From the NCBI RefSeq assembly GCF_004342285.1, contig NZ_SMCV01000004.1:186001-250000 (forward strand): a stretch of DNA of 64,000 nt, written 5' to 3'. The DNA comes from Klebsiella sp. BIGb0138 (GTDB taxonomy: Bacteria > Pseudomonadota > Gammaproteobacteria > Enterobacterales > Enterobacteriaceae). A model generated the notes under the pieces. It searched no databases, was not told the DNA's origin, and worked only from the letters and a program-made list of their open reading frames with translations. The position numbers and the translations under genes are program-made. Shown here piece by piece: positions 58,398-64,000 of this stretch (position 1 is the first letter of the stretch; each line of letters starts with the position of its first letter).

Positions 58398-58688
58398 TCA
58401 GTCAATAAGTTGCCTTGAAAGCTGCGGATTCGCCTGAATTAAGCGCATTAATTTCAGCTCCGTGGAAGAGGGCTTCACGCGTCTCGACTCCCACTCTTGC
58501 ACCATCGCCACGCTCACTCCCATGGCATTGGCAAAATCATCAATCTTGAGCCCGGTGCCCTGGCGAAGCTGTTCAAACTCGCTAAATACGGTCTGCTTGC
58601 GAGGCGGGGCGATCGTCTGAGAAATATCTTTGAAAACAATTTGTTCCAGGCTGCTAAGCAGTTCAACCACGGGATCTTTATATTCCAT
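58398..58688 (-). CDS. yiaG: HTH-type transcriptional regulator YiaG
   Basis: This gene encodes 96 aa. The C-terminal half is an XRE/HigA-like helix-turn-helix (GLKIDDFANAMGVSVAMVQEWESRRVKPSS, read in two parts, about 46-75). The N-terminal half is helical and charged. It closely matches E. coli YiaG. Targets are not established to my knowledge. It is upstream of cspA on the same strand, but with a separate long cspA leader between them. Confidence 0.93.
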   Translation of the reverse strand: MEYKDPVVELLSSLEQIVFKDISQTIAPPRKQTVFSEFEQLRQGTGLKIDDFANAMGVSVAMVQEWESRRVKPSSTELKLMRLIQANPQLSRQLID

Positions 58689-58900
58689 TGAGAACTCCTC
58701 TCTTACACAGCAATAAGGTAAATGTCATACAGCTTATTAAGAATAGTCAGAAAAAACGCAAATAATGATCACGGGGGTTATTATGTGCATGCGGACTAAC
58801 TTCTGGCGGCGGAAAATGAAGGAAAATTACCGATAACGTGATGATTAATCACCAGACAGATGGCAATGGAAAATTTTTGTAAACAGTTAAGAAAGCGCTT

Positions 58901-58924
58901 AGGCCAGCGATTATTCGCTGGCCT
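58901..58924 (-). terminator. Hairpin after the AAHS-type transporter gene
   Basis: AGGCCAGCG and CGCTGGCCT form a perfect 9-bp stem with an ATTATT loop, 6 bp beyond the stop of the transporter gene. The T-tract is poor. Confidence 0.65.
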
Positions 58925-58929
58925 GAAGA

Positions 58930-60288
58930 TTACGCCTTTTGCATATTTTTCACTGCGGTTCGCCGGGATACCGGCAGACTTTTGCTGATTTTATATTTCA
59001 CCAGTAGCGCGAGGGCGGATAAAAACGCCGGAATCGACAGCAGGGTGAAGATAGTGCCGAAGGAGAGCTGGGCCTGCATCAGGAATGCCCCGCTGAAGGC
59101 GCCGAGGATCCCGCCAAACCGGCCGATCCCCAACATCCAGGCGACGCCGGTCGCCCGCCCCTGGGTGGGATAAAATCCGGCCGCCAGCGCGGGCATCGAG
59201 GATTGCGCGCCGTTCATAATGCTGCCGGCGATAAAGACCATGACACCCATTAAGATCAGGCTGCTGGTCGAGAAGCCCACCAGACAGACGAAAGCGCCGG
59301 TCAGCAGCCAGCCGACGGCGACCACTTTATTGGGGTTGAGTTTATCCATCAGCGCGCCGAGGATCAGTACCCCAATCCCGCCGCCCAGCGGAAACAGCGC
59401 GGTGATGATCGATGCCTGGCTCATCGAGGCGCCGGTTTCGCGAATCAGCAGCGGCAGCCAGCTGGTCAGTAAATAGAAAATCAGCAATCCCATAAAGTAG
59501 GTCAGACATAGCATCACGGTGCCGACGAGATAGCGCGGCGAGAAAATCACCGCCAGCGCCGATTTTTCTTTTACCTGTCCGGCTTCATGCAGCTCGAATT
59601 CCACCTGTTGCGGCACGGGGCCGATACGACGCAGAATCGCCGCAATCCGCTGTGCAGGCTGCCGTTTGACGACCAGATAGCGCGCCGATTCCGGCAACAG
59701 GAACACCAGCGCCACCGCCAGCAGCAGAGGCATCACACCGCCCAGTATCAGTACGCTCTGCCAGCCGTAATGCGGGATCATCCAGGCCGAGAGAAAGCCG
59801 CCCAGCGACGAGCCCATCGGGAAGCCAACGAACATCAGATTTACCAGTAGAGCGCGGCGGCGTTCCGGCGCATACTCGCTCATCAGCGTAGCGGCGTTCG
59901 GCATCGCGGCGCCCAGCCCAAGGCCGGTCAGGAAACGCAGCAGCGTCAGTTGATTCAGGCTGGTGGCGAAGGCGGTCAGCAGGCTAAAGCTGCCGAACAC
60001 CACAATCGACATCAACAGCACCTTCTTACGCCCGATGCGGTCCGCCAGCGGTCCTGCGGTCAGGGCGCCGACGGCCAGACCGACCAGCGCGGCGCTCATC
60101 ACCGGGCCTAACGCGGATTTTTCCACGCCCCATTCCTGCACCAGGTCAGAGGCAATAAAACCGATGATGGCGGTATCGAATCCGTCCATCGCGACGGTAA
60201 TAAAACACAAGGCCAGAATCATCCACTGGTACTTCGTAAACGGATGTTCATTGATAAAAGCCTGAATATCGATGGTTGTCTTATTCAT
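58930..60288 (-). CDS. MFS transporter, aromatic acid:H+ symporter type
   Basis: This gene encodes 452 aa with 12 predicted helices and a central loop rich in charged residues (about 215-250). DGFDTAIIGFIA in TM1 and PLADRIGRKKVLL in loop 2-3 are hallmarks of the AAHS family (PcaK, MhpT, BenK). The substrate is probably an aromatic or other weak acid, but no catabolic gene lies next to it, so it cannot be named. E. coli has no counterpart between yiaG and yiaF. Confidence 0.8.
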   Translation of the reverse strand: MNKTTIDIQAFINEHPFTKYQWMILALCFITVAMDGFDTAIIGFIASDLVQEWGVEKSALGPVMSAALVGLAVGALTAGPLADRIGRKKVLLMSIVVFGSFSLLTAFATSLNQLTLLRFLTGLGLGAAMPNAATLMSEYAPERRRALLVNLMFVGFPMGSSLGGFLSAWMIPHYGWQSVLILGGVMPLLLAVALVFLLPESARYLVVKRQPAQRIAAILRRIGPVPQQVEFELHEAGQVKEKSALAVIFSPRYLVGTVMLCLTYFMGLLIFYLLTSWLPLLIRETGASMSQASIITALFPLGGGIGVLILGALMDKLNPNKVVAVGWLLTGAFVCLVGFSTSSLILMGVMVFIAGSIMNGAQSSMPALAAGFYPTQGRATGVAWMLGIGRFGGILGAFSGAFLMQAQLSFGTIFTLLSIPAFLSALALLVKYKISKSLPVSRRTAVKNMQKA

Positions 60289-60728
60289 ACGGCATTCCTG
60301 GCAGCCAGAGCGGGGGACGGAGCAGGATTGTCATCCTCTCCCTCGCTGTCGTTAAGGTGATTTGTGCGATTATCGAACGCATCGCCGTTAATCGCTCATT
60401 CATCAAAGCATTGAAGCCGAGCTCAGGCAACGCAGGCTGGCCAGGAAGCGTGCGATTATCGTTCTCTTTGGCGGCTTTCTCGCGGGAGGATAAGGTAAAG
60501 TTTAATTAAATCAATTTGTTGTGTCTTATTTTTGCCGGATGAACGACGGCGGTAATTGTGATGAGCTTAACAGACGATAGCGCTGACCAATAAAACGCCC
60601 TGCACGGTGCTTTTCCTGCGGAAGATTGTCAGGAAAGAGTATCCTGCAAGGCCGACCTGGACTATCCTTGTCAGCGTCTGGCACGTGTGTGTCTGTGTGC
60701 GCTTTTTTTGGCTGAAAGGAGTATAAAA
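60289..60728. other. 440-bp divergent region before yiaF
   Basis: No convincing gene is present; a short frame at 60276-60509 has no ribosome site or family match. An AT-rich patch near 60495-60530 is a likely promoter zone. TGTGATGAGCTTAACAG near 60557 is only half a CRP site. GT-rich DNA near 60685 precedes the yiaF ribosome site. Confidence 0.5.
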
Positions 60729-61439
60729 ATGGCGACAGGAAAGTCCTGCTCTCGCTGGTTTGCGGCTGTTGCGGCCTTATTAATGGTGGTTAGCCTGAGT
60801 GGGTGTTTTGATAAAGAAGGCGATCAGCGCAAAGCGTTTATCGACTTCCTGCAAAATACGGCAATGCGTAGCGGCGAACGTCTGCCGACGCTGACTGCCG
60901 ATCAGAAAAAACAGTTTGGTCCTTTTGTCTCCGATTACGCGGTGATTTACGGCTATTCACAGCAGGTAAGTCAGGCGATGGACGCGGGTCTGCGCCCGGT
61001 TGTAGACAGCGTCAACGCGATTCGCGTACCGCAGGACTATGTGACTCAGCGTGAACCGCTGCGCCAGGCAAACGGCGCGCTGGGCGTGCTAAGCCAGCAG
61101 CTGGAAAATGCGAAAATGCAGGCCGATGGCGCACACAGCGCGCTGAAGCAGGCTGACGATCTGAAGCCGGTCTTTGACCAGGTTTACAATAAAGTGGTAA
61201 CCGCACCGGCCAATGCATTGCAGCCGCTGATTCCTGCCGCTCAGGTCTTCACGCAGCAGCTGGTACAGGTGGGTGATTTTATCGCTCAGCAAAATACTCA
61301 GGTAAGCTTTGTGGCGAACGGGATCCAGTTCCCGACTTCGCAACAGGCCAGCCAGTACAACACCCTGATTGGCCCGCTGGCTGCCCAGCATCAGGCATTT
61401 AATCAGGCGTGGACGGCGGCGGTTAACGCTACGCGCTAA
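60729..61439 (+). CDS. yiaF: DUF3053 lipoprotein YiaF
   Basis: This gene encodes 236 aa. The ATG at 60729 follows AAAGGAG. A signal sequence with lipobox LSGC places the lipidated Cys near residue 27. The rest is helical, Gln- and Ala-rich (ADQKKQFGPFVSDYAVIYGY). It matches E. coli YiaF in sequence and position next to ghrB. Function unknown. Confidence 0.9.
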   Translation: MATGKSCSRWFAAVAALLMVVSLSGCFDKEGDQRKAFIDFLQNTAMRSGERLPTLTADQKKQFGPFVSDYAVIYGYSQQVSQAMDAGLRPVVDSVNAIRVPQDYVTQREPLRQANGALGVLSQQLENAKMQADGAHSALKQADDLKPVFDQVYNKVVTAPANALQPLIPAAQVFTQQLVQVGDFIAQQNTQVSFVANGIQFPTSQQASQYNTLIGPLAAQHQAFNQAWTAAVNATR

Positions 61440-61487
61440 CCGTTTCGCTAACCCGGAGGAGGCGCTGGCGCCGATTCCGGGGTTCCG

Positions 61488-61513
61488 CCCGGCCGAGGCG
61501 CTGCTCGGCCGGG
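61488..61513. terminator. Palindrome between convergent yiaF and ghrB
   Basis: CCCGGCCGAG and CTCGGCCGGG form a perfect 10-bp stem with a GCGCTG loop. It lies between convergent genes, 22 bp from the ghrB stop. No T-tract. Confidence 0.6.
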
Positions 61514-61535
61514 TGGCCTCAACCTTGATAAGCCT

Positions 61536-62507
61536 TTACTTCACCTGCGGATTCACGCAGTTCTTCTCGACGCGCCCCTCGAGGGCATCAATCAGATTAT
61601 CCACCGCACAGGCCGCCATATTGTAGCGGGTCTCATGGGTGGCTGAACCAATATGCGGCAGGGCGACGACATTCGGCAGGCTGAGCAGCGGAGAGTCTTT
61701 CGCCAGCGGCTCGTGTTCGAAAACGTCCAGACCGGCGGCGTGAATTTCTCCCTTCTGCAAGGCGGCGATGAGGGCATTCTCATCAACCACCGGACCGCGC
61801 CCGGCGTTAATAAAGATCGCCGAGGACTTCATTTTCGCGAACTTTTCCGCACTGAACAGATGGTGAGTCTCGTCGGTCAGCGGCAGGATCAGGCACACCA
61901 CGTCAGCTTCCTGCAGCAGGGTATCCAGATCGCAGTAGCGGGCGTTAAAACGTTCTTCCGCCTGCGGATGCCGGCTGCGGGCGTTATACAGGATCGGCAT
62001 GCCGAAACCGGCGTGCGCCCGCTGCGCCAGGGCCATCCCGATCCGGCCCATCCCGACGATGCCCAGCGTTTTGTGGTGCACATCGGTGCCGAACCAGTCC
62101 GCCCCGATGCTTTTGGTCCATTCCCCGGCTTTCACGCGGTTGGCGACTTCCACCACCCGACGCGCGGTGCTCAGCACCAGCGCCATCACCGTGTCGGCAA
62201 CGGTCTCGGTCAGTACGGTCGGCGTGTGCATCAGCAGCACTTTACGTGCGTTCAGCGCGTCCACGTCGAAGTTGTCATAGCCGACGGAAATCGTTGAGGT
62301 CGCACGAAGCCTGGGCATTTTCTCCAGCAACGCGGCGTCGACTTTTTGGCTCGACCCCAGCAGGCCTTCGGCTTGCGCGAAAGCTTCAGCGTGCTGCTGG
62401 ACGGTTTCCGGGTTCAGGTTTTTCACCTGAGTGACGGTAAAGTGTTTTTCCAGACGTTGTTGCAGGTCGTCGGGAAGCGTTTTATAGAGAATAACGGACG
62501 GCTTCAT
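61536..62507 (-). CDS. ghrB: Glyoxylate/hydroxypyruvate/2-ketogluconate reductase
   Basis: This gene encodes 323 aa (YiaE, TkrA), a D-isomer-specific 2-hydroxyacid dehydrogenase. The NADPH motif [11 protein letters not shown] is near residue 150. The catalytic Arg, Glu and His lie in the [10 protein letters not shown] region and in [11 protein letters not shown]. It also reduces 2-keto-D-gluconate in E. coli. The gene sits 23 bp after an MFS transporter and downstream of a PfkB kinase, resembling 2-ketogluconate operons. Confidence 0.94.
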   Translation of the reverse strand: MKPSVILYKTLPDDLQQRLEKHFTVTQVKNLNPETVQQHAEAFAQAEGLLGSSQKVDAALLEKMPRLRATSTISVGYDNFDVDALNARKVLLMHTPTVLTETVADTVMALVLSTARRVVEVANRVKAGEWTKSIGADWFGTDVHHKTLGIVGMGRIGMALAQRAHAGFGMPILYNARSRHPQAEERFNARYCDLDTLLQEADVVCLILPLTDETHHLFSAEKFAKMKSSAIFINAGRGPVVDENALIAALQKGEIHAAGLDVFEHEPLAKDSPLLSLPNVVALPHIGSATHETRYNMAACAVDNLIDALEGRVEKNCVNPQVK

Positions 62508-62530
62508 GCGGATCTCCGTAGTCTTAAGGA

Positions 62531-63811
62531 TCAGGCGTGACGAGCGCCAAGCGGAAGTTTTTGATTGTTAGCGGGCTTAACAATTAAAGTAAGCCATACC
62601 GAGGCGAAAAGCGCCACTCCCATGAAAATGTACGAGGCCGAAGGGCTGCCGGTGGTGCCGTTGAGGTAGCCAACAAACCATGAGCCAAAGAAGGAGCCTA
62701 AGGCGCCCATGCTGTTGATCAGGGCCATTGCGCCACCGGCAACGTTACGCGGCAGCATTTCCGGAATGATGGCGAAGAAAGGGCCATATGGGGCGTACAT
62801 CGCCGCACCGGCAATCACCAGCAGCGTATAGGAGGTCCAGAAGTGGTTAGCGCCAACCGCCCAGGAACCGATGAACGCCAGCCCGCCGATCAGCAGCAGC
62901 GGCCAGACGAACAGTTTGCGGTTCTGCATTTTATCCGAAGCCCAGGAGACAACGATCATCGCGATGGTCGCAGCCAGGTAAGGTACCGAGGAGAGCCAGC
63001 CCACTTCCACCATGCCCATATTGACGCCGCCGCTGCGGATAATGGACGGCAGCCACAGGACGAAGCCATACACGCCGATGCTCCAGGCGAAATACTGCAT
63101 GCACAGCAGAATCACGTTGCGTGAGCGGAACGCCTCTCCGTAGTTGCGCACGGCTTTGATTCCCTGCTGTTCGCTTTCCAGCTGCGCCTGCAGGGCGGCT
63201 TTTTCGCTCTCCGCCAGCCAGTTGACCTGCGACGGTTTATCTTTGACCAGCACCCACCAGCAGAAGGCCCACAGCACCGCCGGAACGCCTTCAATGATAA
63301 ACATTTCACGCCAGCCGAAGGACTGAATCAGATAGCCGGATACCACCGACATCCACAGCACCGTCACCGGGTTACCGAGGATTAAGAAGGTATTGGCCCG
63401 CGAACGTTCGGATTTGGTAAACCAGTTACTGATGTAAATCAGCATCGCCGGCATGACCGCCGCCTCAACCACGCCAAGAATAAAGCGGATAGCCGCCAGC
63501 GCCGGAATATTGTGCACCATCCCGGTCAACGAAGCGCAGGCGCCCCACAGGATCAGGCACACGAAAATGAGTTTCCGTACGCTGCGGCGTTCGGCATAAA
63601 TTGCCCCCGGAATCTGGAAGAAGAAATAGCCGAGGAAAAACAGGGCGCCCAGTAACGACGAGATCCCTTTGGTAATGCCTAAATCTTCAGTAATGCCCGC
63701 TGCCGAAGCAAAGCTGAAGTTTGCGCGGTCGAGATACGCCAGGCTATACGTGATAAACACGATAGGCATGATGTACCACCAGCGTTTGGTTGCATTGGTT
63801 GAGCTGTTCAT
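62531..63811 (-). CDS. MFS transporter, probable 2-ketogluconate uptake
   Basis: This gene encodes 426 aa with 12 helices, of the anion:cation symporter branch ([20 protein letters not shown] near TM1, [15 protein letters not shown]). The ATG at 63811 gives [16 protein letters not shown]; one 27 bp upstream is less likely. It is placed between a PfkB sugar kinase and ghrB, an arrangement like kguK-kguT-kguD of pseudomonads. The substrate 2-keto-D-gluconate is inferred from that context. Confidence 0.75.
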   Translation of the reverse strand: MNSSTNATKRWWYIMPIVFITYSLAYLDRANFSFASAAGITEDLGITKGISSLLGALFFLGYFFFQIPGAIYAERRSVRKLIFVCLILWGACASLTGMVHNIPALAAIRFILGVVEAAVMPAMLIYISNWFTKSERSRANTFLILGNPVTVLWMSVVSGYLIQSFGWREMFIIEGVPAVLWAFCWWVLVKDKPSQVNWLAESEKAALQAQLESEQQGIKAVRNYGEAFRSRNVILLCMQYFAWSIGVYGFVLWLPSIIRSGGVNMGMVEVGWLSSVPYLAATIAMIVVSWASDKMQNRKLFVWPLLLIGGLAFIGSWAVGANHFWTSYTLLVIAGAAMYAPYGPFFAIIPEMLPRNVAGGAMALINSMGALGSFFGSWFVGYLNGTTGSPSASYIFMGVALFASVWLTLIVKPANNQKLPLGARHA

Positions 63812-63895
63812 AGGCTTGCCTCTAAAGTTGAGGTTCATGACGCCGCCGCCGTATGTAGGGTACAGGGGAGGCCGTTATCATTATGCTGATCTGGG

Positions 63896-64000
63896 TTACT
63901 CGCCCAGCGCCTCGCGCGTAGGTAATCCTTCGCTGTCCCCCTGGACCTGAATGGCCAGCGAGCCAATCTTGTTACCGCGTTGTACCGCCTGATGCAGCGA
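63896..64000 (-). CDS. PfkB-family sugar kinase, C-terminal end (partial)
   Basis: Only the last 34 codons and the stop are in the window. The end reads AVQRGNKIGSLAIQVQGDSE followed by GLPTREALGE, the typical C-terminus of 2-keto-3-deoxygluconate/2-ketogluconate kinases of the PfkB (ribokinase) family. The gene is 84 bp upstream of the transporter on the same strand. A 2-ketogluconokinase (kguK) is the best guess. The catalytic region lies outside the window. Confidence 0.6.
   Translation of the reverse strand, partial: SLHQAVQRGNKIGSLAIQVQGDSEGLPTREALGE

Noticed and set aside
60276..60509. A 77-codon open frame in the yiaF upstream region
   Set aside because: It starts inside the transporter gene 5' end without a ribosome site and has no family features.

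Overview
This window looks like a chromosomal segment of a Klebsiella-type enterobacterium (Klebsiella sensu lato, including Raoultella). It is GC-rich. Almost every protein is close to its Escherichia coli counterpart as I remember it, and gene order follows the E. coli 79-82 min region (waa/rfa to yiaE). The L-ascorbate cluster has the Klebsiella form (yiaX1-yiaX2) instead of the E. coli TRAP transporter genes yiaMNO. Species cannot be fixed by reading alone. I see no prophage, insertion sequence, integron, tRNA, rRNA or CRISPR array.

Layout. 1-3793 (minus): LPS inner-core genes hldD-waaF-waaC plus a partial sialyltransferase-fold gene, with an ERIC repeat between hldD and waaF. 4006-7278 (plus): threonine catabolism (kbl-tdh), a terminator, then a family-2 glycosyltransferase. 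7275-11054 (minus): yibQ, envC, gpmI. 11300-14535 (plus): yibN, grxC, secB, gpsA, cysE. 14610-18786 (minus): trmL, then the L-lactate operon lldP-lldR-lldD. 19047-23699: yibL, yibT and the mannitol operon mtlA-mtlD-mtlR, with an array of CRP-like sites upstream. 24198-28150 (plus): yibF, then selA-selB for selenocysteine. 28274-36883: the ascorbate/diketogulonate operon yiaK-yiaL-yiaX1-yiaX2-lyxK-sgbH-sgbU-sgbE, divergent from its repressor yiaJ. 37002-43436: ysaA, avtA, malS, bax, xylR. 43562-50563: D-xylose transport (xylFGH) and catabolism (xylAB). 50602-55209: wecH, ysaB, glyQ-glyS. 55307-57807: two small exported proteins and an ABC-F ATPase. 57925-58688: cspA and yiaG. 58930-64000: an aromatic-acid-type MFS transporter, lipoprotein yiaF, and a 2-ketogluconate unit (partial PfkB kinase, MFS transporter, ghrB).

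How it works together. The window is dominated by core metabolism and inducible sugar and acid utilisation: lactate, mannitol, ascorbate, xylose, maltodextrin and 2-ketogluconate. The ascorbate and xylose routes both lead to D-xylulose 5-phosphate. The parts that differ from the E. coli arrangement are the LPS-type glycosyltransferases near both ends of the kbl-tdh block, the yiaX1X2 module, the glyS-cspA interval, the AAHS transporter and the 2-ketogluconate unit. Regulatory structure is rich: REP-type palindromes, intercistronic hairpins in mtl and xyl, LldR/ArcA-like sites, MalT-box pairs, a candidate YiaJ operator and a THI-box-like sequence before the ABC-F gene.

Most calls rest on recalled family sequences and visible motifs. 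No database search was run.
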